Assembly (NCBI GenBank): GCA_036380875.1
Contig: DASVDX010000041.1
Span: 113,089 to 177,088, forward strand
Length of the DNA stretch: 64,000 nt
DNA from: ZC4RG17 sp036380875
GTDB lineage: Bacteria; Actinomycetota; Acidimicrobiia; Spongiisociales; ZC4RG35
Reading direction: 5' to 3'
The notes beneath the pieces were generated by a model that had not been told where the DNA came from, searched no databases, and saw only the letters and a list, made by a program, of their open reading frames with translations. Of this stretch, positions 57,271 to 64,000 are shown one piece after another; position 1 is the first letter of the stretch, and every line of letters begins with the position of its first letter. A program made the position numbers and the translations under genes.

Positions 57271-59479
57271 CACGCATCCCGACGCCACGGCGGTGCTCGA
57301 CTTCGCCGTCGAGGGCATGACCTGTGCCTCGTGTGCCAGCCGGATCGAGCGGGTTCTCTCCCGCCAGCCCGGCGTCGAGGCGGCATCGGTGAACCTGGCG
57401 AGCCGTTCGGCCACGGTCCGTGTGAAGGAGGCGGTCGAACCGGAGTTGCTGGAGGAGGCGGTGCGGAAGATCGGGTACGACATGTCTCTCCGCCGCCCCG
57501 AAGAGCCATCCCGCGGGCTGGCGGACTCCTATGACGAAGAGGCACGACGGCAATGGCGCAGATTCTGGGTCGCGGCCGCTTTGTCGGCACCGCTGATGGC
57601 TCTGGCCATGCTCGGGCCGGAGGCGATGTGGAACGAGTTCGTACAGTTCCTCCTCGCTACCCCCGTCGTGCTCTGGGTCGGTTGGCCCTTCCACAAGGTG
57701 GCGGGGAAGCAACTGCTGCGCGGCACCGCCAGCATGGACACCCTCATCTCGATGGGGTCGCTCGTGGCCTACGGCTACTCGATCGGGACCCTGTTCAGCC
57801 CGGCGATGCCGTACTTCGAGGTGGCGGCGACGATCGTCACGCTCATCACCCTGGGGAGAGCGCTCGAAGCCCGAGCCAAGGGTCAGGCGACCTCAGCCAT
57901 CCAGCGTCTGGCCGAGCTCGGGGCGCGTGAGGCACGGATCTTGGTCGATGGGGTCGCCCGGATGGTCGAGGTCGAGGATCTCGTCCCGGGCGACGTCATG
58001 GTCGTCCTGCCCGGCGAGACCATTCCCACGGACGGTCTGATCCTCGAAGGTCGCACCTCGGTCGACGAGTCGATGCTCACTGGCGAATCGAAGCCAGTCG
58101 ACCGCGGTCCCGGAGACGAGGTTTTCGGCGCGACGATCAACCAGCACGGCCGCGTCACGATCCGCGCTACGAAGGTCGGCTCCGACACGGCGTTGGCGCA
58201 GATGATCCGACTCGTGGAAGAGGCCCAGGCGAACAAGGCGCCCATTCAGCGACTCGCCGATCGGGTCTCGGCTGTGTTCGTTCCGACGGTGATCGTCATC
58301 GCGGCGGTGACGGCGGCGGTGTGGCTGTCTCTCGGCTACGACGTGACCGTGGCGATGCGAGCGGCGGTGGCAGTGCTGATCATCGCCTGCCCGTGCGCCC
58401 TCGGGCTAGCCACCCCAACGGCGATCATGGTCGGAAGCGGCCGCGGTGCCGAGATCGGGATCCTCTTCAAGAACCCCGAGGTCTTCGAACGAGCCCACAC
58501 CGTGGACATGGTGATGTTCGACAAGACCGGGACGCTCACGACAGGTGTGATGACCCTCACCGACGTCGTCGCCGACGAGGACGTCGACGAGTTCCTCCTC
58601 CGCGTCGCCTCGGTCGAGGCCGCCTCCGGGCATCCGATCGGCCGGGCGGTGGCCGACGGCGCCGAAGCCCGAGGCCTCACGCTCGTCCCTCCAGAGTCAG
58701 TCGAGTCGATGGCTGGCATGGGAGTGATCGGCGTGGTCGACGGCACCCAGGTCGTGGTCGGGAAGGAGAAACTGGTCGTCGACCACGGACTCAGCCTCTC
58801 CGGGCGCTGGACCGACTTGCTCGAGGCCCTCGAGGACGAGGGCAAGACCGCATTCCTGGCCGGCTGGGACGGGGAGGTCCGGGGCGTGATCGCCGTCTCC
58901 GACGTGTTGCGCCCCGAGTCGGGCGTCGCCATCGAGGAGCTGCGCCGCCGTTCCGTCGACACGGCACTCGTCACTGGCGACAACGAACGAACCGCCCGAC
59001 GCATCGCCGAGGCGGTCGGCATCAGCCACGTGCTGTCGGAGGTGCTCCCCGGCGACAAGGCTGCCGAGGTCCGCCGCTTCCAGGAGAAGGGGCGGCAGGT
59101 GGCGTTCGTCGGCGACGGCGTCAACGACGCCCCTGCCCTCACGACCGCCGACCTGGGGATCGCCGTTGCGTCCGGGACCGACGTGGCCCGCGAGGCCGGG
59201 GGCGTGGTGCTCATGTCCTCCAACCCGGCGTTGGTGCCGGCCGCACTGGATCTGGCGGCGGCCACGTTCCGGGTCATCCGCCAGAACCTGTTCTGGGCAT
59301 TCGCCTACAACGTCGCCGCCATTCCCCTTGCGGCCCTCGGGTATCTCGACCCGATGATCGCCGCCGCGGCGATGGCCTTCTCGTCGGTGTCGGTCGTCGG
59401 CAACAGCCTCCGGCTGCGTCGGTTCTCGCCACCTGGGCTCACGACTCTTCCTGGAAGATCTGGCGAAGACACCGAGTGA
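57227..59479 (+). CDS. copA: Cu(I)-exporting P1B-type ATPase
   Basis: A 750-residue membrane ATPase. One N-terminal metal-binding domain (GMTCASCASR), eight-helix topology with the transport motif ACPCALGLATPT, the actuator LTGES, phosphorylation DKTGT, the HP motif (SGHPIGRAV) and GDGVNDAPAL are all present. CPC and a single GMTCxxC identify a copper exporter. The frame opens at GTG 57227, inside copZ; GTG 57293 would avoid the overlap and still keep the metal-binding domain, so the start is unresolved. Its 3' end overlaps coaE by 41 nt tail to tail. Confidence 0.93.
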   Translation: MRSRRWATTSPTTPDTHPDATAVLDFAVEGMTCASCASRIERVLSRQPGVEAASVNLASRSATVRVKEAVEPELLEEAVRKIGYDMSLRRPEEPSRGLADSYDEEARRQWRRFWVAAALSAPLMALAMLGPEAMWNEFVQFLLATPVVLWVGWPFHKVAGKQLLRGTASMDTLISMGSLVAYGYSIGTLFSPAMPYFEVAATIVTLITLGRALEARAKGQATSAIQRLAELGAREARILVDGVARMVEVEDLVPGDVMVVLPGETIPTDGLILEGRTSVDESMLTGESKPVDRGPGDEVFGATINQHGRVTIRATKVGSDTALAQMIRLVEEAQANKAPIQRLADRVSAVFVPTVIVIAAVTAAVWLSLGYDVTVAMRAAVAVLIIACPCALGLATPTAIMVGSGRGAEIGILFKNPEVFERAHTVDMVMFDKTGTLTTGVMTLTDVVADEDVDEFLLRVASVEAASGHPIGRAVADGAEARGLTLVPPESVESMAGMGVIGVVDGTQVVVGKEKLVVDHGLSLSGRWTDLLEALEDEGKTAFLAGWDGEVRGVIAVSDVLRPESGVAIEELRRRSVDTALVTGDNERTARRIAEAVGISHVLSEVLPGDKAAEVRRFQEKGRQVAFVGDGVNDAPALTTADLGIAVASGTDVAREAGGVVLMSSNPALVPAALDLAAATFRVIRQNLFWAFAYNVAAIPLAALGYLDPMIAAAAMAFSSVSVVGNSLRLRRFSPPGLTTLPGRSGEDTE

Positions 59480-60002
59480 CCGCCCGGTGGAGCTGCTCGG
59501 GAGTGCCGGAGTTGTCGATCACGATCGTGGCCATGGCGAGCCACTCCTGCCGAGTCGGCTGATTGCCCATCCGGGCCTCGATCTGCTCGTCGGTCAGGCC
59601 GCGCTGCTTGAGCCGCTGGCGACGGATGTCATCCGGGGCGTCGACGACGACGGTGGGCAGATTGCCGGCCAGCGGGATCGGGACGGACAGCTCGAGCACG
59701 CCGCGGGTGGTGGCCGCCATGCGATGACGCAGCTCCTCCGAGATGAGGGGATGAGTGATCGCCTCCAGCTCCTTCAACTGGGCCCGGTCGGCGAAGACGA
59801 TCGCCCCCAGCGCTTTGCGGTTGATCTGGCCGTTCTCCACCACCTCCGGCCAGCGGGCAGCAACCGCCGCCCGGGCCGGTCCGGCGAGGACATCGTGGCC
59901 CACGAGGTCCGCATCGATGGTGGAATAACCGGCGGCCGCGGCGAGTCGCGTCACGGTGCTCTTACCGGAGCCGATGCCGCCAGTGACCACCCACCAAGTC
60001 AT
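59439..60002 (-). CDS. coaE: Dephospho-CoA kinase
   Basis: A 187-residue kinase for the last step of coenzyme A synthesis. P-loop GGIGSGKSTV, the substrate region YSTIDADLVGHDVL, and the LID-like DDIRRQRLKQRGLTDEQIEARMGNQ with family-typical Gln-Gly are visible. The ATG is 6 nt after TAGAGT (leaderless). Divergent from the PAC2 gene and overlapping copA by 41 nt at its 3' end. Confidence 0.95.
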   Translation of the reverse strand: MTWWVVTGGIGSGKSTVTRLAAAAGYSTIDADLVGHDVLAGPARAAVAARWPEVVENGQINRKALGAIVFADRAQLKELEAITHPLISEELRHRMAATTRGVLELSVPIPLAGNLPTVVVDAPDDIRRQRLKQRGLTDEQIEARMGNQPTRQEWLAMATIVIDNSGTPEQLHRAVTRCLRQIFQEES

Positions 60003-60008
60003 GCCCGA

Positions 60009-60014
60009 ACTCTA
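60009..60014 (-). promoter_or_regulatory. -10 element of coaE (leaderless)
   Basis: TAGAGT on the minus strand, 6 nt before ATG 60002. Confidence 0.55.
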
Positions 60015-60075
60015 GGACGCCCCATGTGGCCCCCGGTCCGGACTCGGTTTCGATCAGATATTCGACGAGGTGGGG

Positions 60076-60081
60076 TAGCTT
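60076..60081 (+). promoter_or_regulatory. -10 element of the PAC2 gene (leaderless)
   Basis: TAGCTT, 7 nt before ATG 60089. Confidence 0.5.
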
Positions 60082-60088
60082 GGAAGCG

Positions 60089-60904
60089 ATGACGTACTTC
60101 GAATGGGTGAGTCGCCCCGAGCTCCGGGATCCAGTGGCGATCATCGCCTTCTCGGGATGGGGCGACGCCGGTGACGCTTCCAGCGACGCGGCGCGTTTCC
60201 TCCTCTCGGAAGACGAGGCCCGAGAAATCGGGCATTTCGACCCCGACCCGTTCTTCGATTTCCAGGTGAACCGGCCGGTCGTGTCCCTGGACGACGACGG
60301 GGTCCGCTCGATCACCTGGCCCACCATCGAGCTGACGGCGGTACGCATGACCGAGCGGGACCTGGTGATCGTCATCGGCGACGAACCGAACTACAACTGG
60401 AAGCGATTCGTCAGCGAGCTCTGCGAGGTGCTCGCCGAACTCGGCGTGGAGACGGCGATCGCCATGGGAGCGTTCGCCGGGCAAGTCGCCCACACGATTC
60501 CCGTGCCCGTCATCGGCTCGTCTGCCTCTGCCCGTCTGGTGGCCCAATACGGCTTGCTGCCCTCCCGCTACGAGGGCCCGACGGGAATAGTGGGCGTGCT
60601 CACCGACGCGTTGGGAAAGGCCGGCATCGACACCATCAGCCTGTGGGCGGCGGTGCCCCACTATCTCGCCAATCAGACCTATCCGCCCGGCGTCGAGGCG
60701 CTGGTCCGGAAGGCAGCCGAGATCGCCGGACTCACTGTGGACGTGAGCCGTCTCCAGGGACGGTCAGCCGCCTTCCGCCGCCGCATCGAGGCGGCGTTGG
60801 ACGAGTCCGACGAGCTAGCCGACTACGTCCGCGAATTGGAGGCGGAGGGCCTGGAGGGGGAGGACCTGGTGGACGAGATCGAAAGGTATCTGCGCGACGT
60901 GTGA
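60089..60904 (+). CDS. PAC2-family protein
   Basis: A 271-residue member of the PAC2 (proteasome assembly chaperone-like) family. AIIAFSGWGDAGDASSDAARFL, TERDLVIVIGDEPNYNWKRFVSEL, MGAFAGQVAHTIPVPVIGSSAS, SLWAAVPHYLANQTYPPG and a C-terminal acidic helix (LEAEGLEGEDLVDEIERYL) are family features. In actinobacteria these proteins are often linked with proteasome genes, none of which is in the window. ATG 60089 is 7 nt after TAGCTT. Confidence 0.85.
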   Translation: MTYFEWVSRPELRDPVAIIAFSGWGDAGDASSDAARFLLSEDEAREIGHFDPDPFFDFQVNRPVVSLDDDGVRSITWPTIELTAVRMTERDLVIVIGDEPNYNWKRFVSELCEVLAELGVETAIAMGAFAGQVAHTIPVPVIGSSASARLVAQYGLLPSRYEGPTGIVGVLTDALGKAGIDTISLWAAVPHYLANQTYPPGVEALVRKAAEIAGLTVDVSRLQGRSAAFRRRIEAALDESDELADYVRELEAEGLEGEDLVDEIERYLRDV

Positions 60905-60944
60905 CGCCGCGGAGGCCGCCGCAGTGCTCAGCGGCCGTCCGTGA

Positions 60945-61034
60945 TCACTTGCGCTTGTGGCGGTTCGCCTTGAGGCGCTTGCGGTACTTGTGCTTCGACA
61001 TCTTCTTACGGCGCTTCTTGATCAAAGAACCCAT
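60945..61034 (-). CDS. Small ribosomal protein bS22 / AURKAIP1-COX24-type peptide
   Basis: A 29-residue basic peptide beginning MGSLIKKRRKKMSKHKYRK, ending ANRHKRK. Nearly every residue is Lys, Arg or His, and the GS-IKKRRKKMSKHKYRK core is that of the short actinobacterial ribosomal peptide (bS22-type, related to mitochondrial AURKAIP1/COX24), which sits at the small-subunit mRNA/decoding region. The ATG has GGAGA 5 nt upstream. TTGACC (61097-61092) and GATCCT (61074-61069), 17 bp apart, give it its own promoter. It is too short for most gene finders. Confidence 0.85.
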   Translation of the reverse strand: MGSLIKKRRKKMSKHKYRKRLKANRHKRK

Positions 61035-61068
61035 GCAATCTCCGTCAGTGAAAGGGTTTTACGGGAAA

Positions 61069-61097
61069 AGGATCGTGCCTCTTCAGCCTTAGGTCAA
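61069..61097 (-). promoter_or_regulatory. Promoter of the bS22-type gene
   Basis: TTGACC (61097-61092), a 17-bp spacer, GATCCT (61074-61069) on the minus strand. The leader of about 30 nt carries the ribosome-binding site GGAGA. The -35 overlaps the thrB stop codon. Confidence 0.6.
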
Positions 61098-61945
61098 GCC
61101 GAGACGTCGAGGCCGGTCGTCGCCACCTCTACGGCGAGAACACGCGTGTCCTCCGAGCTGAGGGCGGCGATGACGGCGGCCTCCGTATCCGGGGTGACGA
61201 TCGCCACCACCGACGGCCCGGATCCCGACCACGCCGCATGGAGGGCGCCGGCGTCTCGCGCTCGCTTGACCAACTCGGCCGTGCGGGGGCGGGCCCGCGA
61301 ACGTGGTTCCTCGTGGAGTTCGTCGCCGTGGGCTGCGGCGAACATCTGTGGATCGCCCGTCAGGAACCCGGCGATCAGGGCGGATGCCCGGGCGACGGTA
61401 CGGGTCGTCGTCCCCAGGGAAACGGTGGGCTCGAGCACCTGACGCGCCTCCTGGGTGAGGAAGATGTCCTTGGGGATGGCCACCACGGGCCGGATCCCGG
61501 GATGGATGGGGATCCGGAGGGGTCGACCCTCGGGCGGAACGAGCACCAGACCCCCGTAGACCGCCGCAGCTGCGTTGTCAGGATGACCCTCGAGCGATGC
61601 GGCCAGTTCGAACACCCGGTCACGGTCCGCGCTGCCGGTGACGGCAGCGAGCGCGGCGGCCGCCCCGGCGACGATGGCGGCCGCAGAAGATCCGAGCCCT
61701 CTCCCGATCGGGATCTCGTTGTCGACTTTGAGCGATAGGGGGCGGTCCGCTCCTACTGCAGCGCGCGCCGCCGCCAACACGGCGTCGTCGGAATCTGCGT
61801 CGGGTGCCTGACCCTCGCCGTGGTCGATGGACCACGAGTCCGATAGGTCCGCTACCACCCGACAGCGAAGGCCGAGGGCAAGGGCGAGAACGTCGAATCC
61901 CGGGCCGAGGTTGGCCGAGGAGGCGGGAGCCGACGCCTCAGCCAT
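61094..61945 (-). CDS. thrB: Homoserine kinase
   Basis: A 283-residue GHMP-family kinase that makes O-phosphohomoserine in threonine synthesis. ASAPASSANLGPGFDVLALAL opens the family, the ATP loop is EIPIGRGLGSSAAAIVAG, and AWSGSGPSVVAIV closes the GHMP motif 3. LEGHPDNAAAAVYGGLVL and SLGTTTRTVARASALIAGFLTGD fit ThrB. No thrA or thrC is in the window, so it is separate from the usual thr operon. ATG 61945 is chosen; the frame runs further 5' without homology. The bS22-type gene lies downstream on the same strand. Confidence 0.92.
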   Translation of the reverse strand: MAEASAPASSANLGPGFDVLALALGLRCRVVADLSDSWSIDHGEGQAPDADSDDAVLAAARAAVGADRPLSLKVDNEIPIGRGLGSSAAAIVAGAAAALAAVTGSADRDRVFELAASLEGHPDNAAAAVYGGLVLVPPEGRPLRIPIHPGIRPVVAIPKDIFLTQEARQVLEPTVSLGTTTRTVARASALIAGFLTGDPQMFAAAHGDELHEEPRSRARPRTAELVKRARDAGALHAAWSGSGPSVVAIVTPDTEAAVIAALSSEDTRVLAVEVATTGLDVSA

Positions 61946-62027
61946 GACAACACCCCGGACAGTCCGCCCATGAGGTTTCCATCGTCTCAGAGTATCCAGC
62001 CGAGCGGCTCGTCGCCTATTCGGGCAC

Positions 62028-62816
62028 TCACGCCGCCTGGCGACGACCGTGGGCGCGACCCAGGGCATAGAGACCGGCGCCCATCCCGGCGATCGCAATC
62101 CCGGAACCAACGGCCGTGGCCGTGAGTTTGGCCTTGCGGGCGAAGCTGACCACCGGCCAGTTGCGGGACCGGGCGATGCGGCGGAGCGTGGGGTCGGGGT
62201 TCACCGCCACCGGGTGGCCGACCATCTCGAGGAGGGGCAGGTCGCTTCGGGAGTCCGAGTAGGCGTAGCAGAGGCGGAGGTCGTAACCCTTCTCCTGCGC
62301 GAGCTGTCTCACTCTGTTGACCTTCCCCTGGCCGTAGCAGAATTCCGAGAGGAGCCGGCCGGTGTAGACACCGTCGACCACCTCGGACTCAGTGGCGATC
62401 ACCCCCGTCATGCCGAGCGCCGCGCCGAGTGGCCCGACGATCTCCACCGGAGAAGCCGACACGATGTACGTGTCGCGACCCATCTCGTGGTGCCGCTCGA
62501 CCACCTGCCGGGTTTCGGGCCGCACCGAGGCGAGCAGGCGCGGAAGGATGTCGTCGTTGAGGGCGGTGAGCTCTTCCCGACGATGCCCGCGAACGGCTTC
62601 GAGGATGCGCTCCCTCACCCGTTCGGGCTGGTCGTCGGTGCCGCCCGTGAGGCGGAAACTGAGCGCGGCGCTTGCGTCGCTCAGTAACTCCTTCGTGGAC
62701 ACGAGGCCTTTTCGCCATGCCACCCAGCCGAACACGAACGTGGACGCCCCGGCGATGAGGGTCCTGTCCAGATCGAAGAAGGCGGCGGCGTCGCGCTCGC
62801 TCGGCTCGGCGTCCAT
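62028..62816 (-). CDS. HAD-family phosphatase (SerB-like, HAD-IB)
   Basis: A 262-residue HAD hydrolase. Motif I FFDLDRTLIAG supplies the nucleophile Asp15 and Asp17; motif II is YIVSASP, and motifs III-IV are GQGKVNRV and YSDSRSDLPLLEMVG. The HAD-IB layout, typical of phosphoserine phosphatase relatives that act on phosphoserine or glycerol/lysophospholipids, fits. The C-terminal GSGIAIAGMGAGLYALG may be a membrane anchor. ATG 62816 is 6 nt after TACGAT. Confidence 0.85.
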   Translation of the reverse strand: MDAEPSERDAAAFFDLDRTLIAGASTFVFGWVAWRKGLVSTKELLSDASAALSFRLTGGTDDQPERVRERILEAVRGHRREELTALNDDILPRLLASVRPETRQVVERHHEMGRDTYIVSASPVEIVGPLGAALGMTGVIATESEVVDGVYTGRLLSEFCYGQGKVNRVRQLAQEKGYDLRLCYAYSDSRSDLPLLEMVGHPVAVNPDPTLRRIARSRNWPVVSFARKAKLTATAVGSGIAIAGMGAGLYALGRAHGRRQAA

Positions 62817-62822
62817 GCCGGG

Positions 62823-62828
62823 ATCGTA
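62823..62828 (-). promoter_or_regulatory. -10 element of the HAD phosphatase gene (leaderless)
   Basis: TACGAT on the minus strand, 6 nt before ATG 62816. Confidence 0.55.
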
Positions 62829-62856
62829 GACGGAACGATGTTTCCTGCCAGGGGGC

Positions 62857-62862
62857 TACGGT
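62857..62862 (+). promoter_or_regulatory. -10 element of the small membrane protein gene (leaderless)
   Basis: TACGGT, 7 nt before ATG 62870; back to back with the HAD promoter. Confidence 0.5.
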
Positions 62863-62869
62863 TCCGTCG

Positions 62870-63088
62870 ATGAGTGACCTGCTCGGCCTCGACGAGATCC
62901 TGGCGGAACTGATCCTCGGCCTGGGTCTAGCCCTGATCGCAGGCAATGGTTACGCCTGGTATCGGCACCGGCGAGGGGAGAAACCCGCCGGCGTCGAAGG
63001 GGAGTTCCGGACTGGCCGGGTCGTCTTTCTCCTGGTCGTCGGCGCGGTGATGGCGGTCTGGGGAGCCGTGTCTCTGGTCACATCCTGA
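62870..63088 (+). CDS. Small two-helix membrane protein
   Basis: A 72-residue protein with two predicted membrane helices (LAELILGLGLALIAGNGYAW and VVFLLVVGAVMAVWGAVSLV) joined by a basic, probably cytoplasmic loop (YRHRRGEKPAGVEGEFRTGR). I do not recognise a named family. The ATG is 7 nt after TACGGT, supporting a real, leaderless gene. It precedes secD by 68 nt, but shared function is not implied. Confidence 0.65.
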   Translation: MSDLLGLDEILAELILGLGLALIAGNGYAWYRHRRGEKPAGVEGEFRTGRVVFLLVVGAVMAVWGAVSLVTS

Positions 63089-63156
63089 ACGTACGAACGG
63101 TCCGACGCCTGTGGTAGTTTGCGCTGTCGCGCCGGTCGGCTCGAAAGTGACCCGCC

Positions 63157-64000
63157 ATGCCTCAGATCTCCAAGTGGCGTCTGTTCCTGACCGTGGTTGC
63201 GTTGGGAGCGGGCATCTACACCGTCCTCCAGACCCCGATCAACCTGGGCCTGGATCTGCGCGGCGGCACTCAGATCGTGCTCGAGGCACAGGACACTCCG
63301 GAGATCCAGGTGGACGCCGAGGTCACCGGCAGAGCACTCGAAGTGTTGCGACGCCGGGTCGACCAGTTCGGCGTCTCCGAGCCGACGCTGCAGGTGTCGG
63401 GCGACCGGCGGATCATCGTCGAACTGCCAGGAGTGACCGACCCCGACGAGGCATTGGAAGTGATCGGCCGCACGGCGCAGCTCACGTTTCATCGGGTGCT
63501 CGACGCATATCCGGCGGGTCGAGCACCCGACGACAGAGAGGGCCGCGTCCTTCCCGACGAGACCGGCCAAGAAGACCTCGTCCTCGACTCGGCGGCGGTG
63601 TCGGGCGAGCAGGTCACCGGTGCGGGCGGCATCTTCGACGGCCTCAACTGGGTGGTCTCGATCGAGTTCAATTCCGCCGGGGAACAGCAGTGGGCGGATC
63701 TGACGTCGGAAGCCGCCTGTGAGCCGCCTGGGTCGCCGACGAGGCGGATAGCCATCGTCCTGGACGACCAGGTCATCTCCAGCCCTCAGGTCGCCAACGA
63801 CGTGCAGTGCGGGGTGGGCATCACCGGAGGCAACACCGTCATCACCGGCGGGTTCACAGAGGAGGGAGCGGAGGATCTCGCTCTCCTGATCCGGGCGGGT
63901 GCCCTGCCGGTGCCGGTCGAGGTCATCGAGCAGGGGACGGTCGGGCCCAGCCTGGGCGAGGCAGCCGTCGACGCCAGCATCGAAGCGGCGCTCATCGGCG
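63157..64000 (+). CDS. secD: Protein-export membrane protein SecD (5' part)
   Basis: The first 281 codons of SecD, cut by the window edge. The N-terminal helix is KWRLFLTVVALGAGIYTVL. INLGLDLRGGTQIVLEAQ is the SecD signature, followed by the P1 domain (VLRRRVDQFGVSEPTLQVSG ... IIVELPGVTDP) and RIAIVLDDQVISSPQV ... ITGGFTEEGAEDLALLIRAGALPVP leading to the transmembrane part. With SecF it uses the proton gradient to aid late protein translocation. ATG 63157; a leader of about 30-40 nt without a clear ribosome-binding site is likely. Confidence 0.95.
   Translation, partial: MPQISKWRLFLTVVALGAGIYTVLQTPINLGLDLRGGTQIVLEAQDTPEIQVDAEVTGRALEVLRRRVDQFGVSEPTLQVSGDRRIIVELPGVTDPDEALEVIGRTAQLTFHRVLDAYPAGRAPDDREGRVLPDETGQEDLVLDSAAVSGEQVTGAGGIFDGLNWVVSIEFNSAGEQQWADLTSEAACEPPGSPTRRIAIVLDDQVISSPQVANDVQCGVGITGGNTVITGGFTEEGAEDLALLIRAGALPVPVEVIEQGTVGPSLGEAAVDASIEAALIG

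Overview
The window is 64 kb of high-G+C (about two thirds by eye), densely coded bacterial chromosome. I see no rRNA, tRNA, insertion sequence, prophage or CRISPR array. It looks like an actinobacterium, probably a deep lineage such as Acidimicrobiia. The grounds are a bS22-type ribosomal peptide gene, a 6C-type small RNA, a mycothiol-isomerase-type protein, a PAC2 protein, a GlnR-type operator at glnA and a CsoR/CopZ/CopA copper operon. The exact taxon is inference.

Layout. 0-3 kb: Gfo/Idh/MocA oxidoreductase, amidohydrolase and beta-hydroxyacid dehydrogenase on the minus strand. 3.1-6.2 kb: ArsR-SRPBCC pair under a palindromic operator, a polymerase-less LigD-like ligase and a DoxX-like membrane protein. 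6.3-9.6 kb: glnA with a four-half-site GlnR-type box, an AlkC-type DNA glycosylase with an Ig-like tail and a DinB/MDMPI-fold protein. 9.7-31 kb: ten de novo purine genes (purA, D, E, B, C, S, Q, L, F, M), interleaved with an acyl-CoA dehydrogenase, a YcaQ-type glycosylase, a ROK kinase, a thioesterase, a phosphofructokinase, an MFS transporter and others. 31-32.9 kb: a divergent AlkZ-like protein and a secreted SLH-like protein. 32.9-45.1 kb: a purine-catabolism island with a probable adenine deaminase, three-subunit xanthine dehydrogenase, a DUF6986-type aldolase/malate-synthase relative, 8-oxoguanine deaminase, uricase, an allantoicase-OHCU decarboxylase fusion, allantoinase and a class III aminotransferase. 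45-56 kb: DUF456 protein, lipoprotein, acs, YczE-like protein, a second SLH-like protein, lnt, an inositol-phosphatase-family gene, a YtcJ-like amidohydrolase and an M3 peptidase. 56-64 kb: a structured leader with a small zinc protein, a 6C-like RNA, the csoR-copZ-copA operon, coaE, a PAC2 protein, bS22, thrB, a HAD phosphatase, a small membrane protein and the start of secD.

The same 64 kb thus holds most of purine synthesis and a nearly complete route from adenine or oxidised guanine through urate and allantoin to ureidoglycolate, urea and glyoxylate. Only HIU hydrolase and ureidoglycolate lyase are missing from the degradative side. acs and the DUF6986 protein could feed acetyl-CoA and glyoxylate into malate (inference).

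The most pervasive signal is transcriptional. At 24 genes on both strands a TANNNT-type -10 hexamer lies 6-10 nt before the ATG or GTG, which implies leaderless mRNAs. The rule corrects several starts, supports a 43-codon gene after purL, and marks two mini-ORFs upstream of the ligase and aminotransferase genes.
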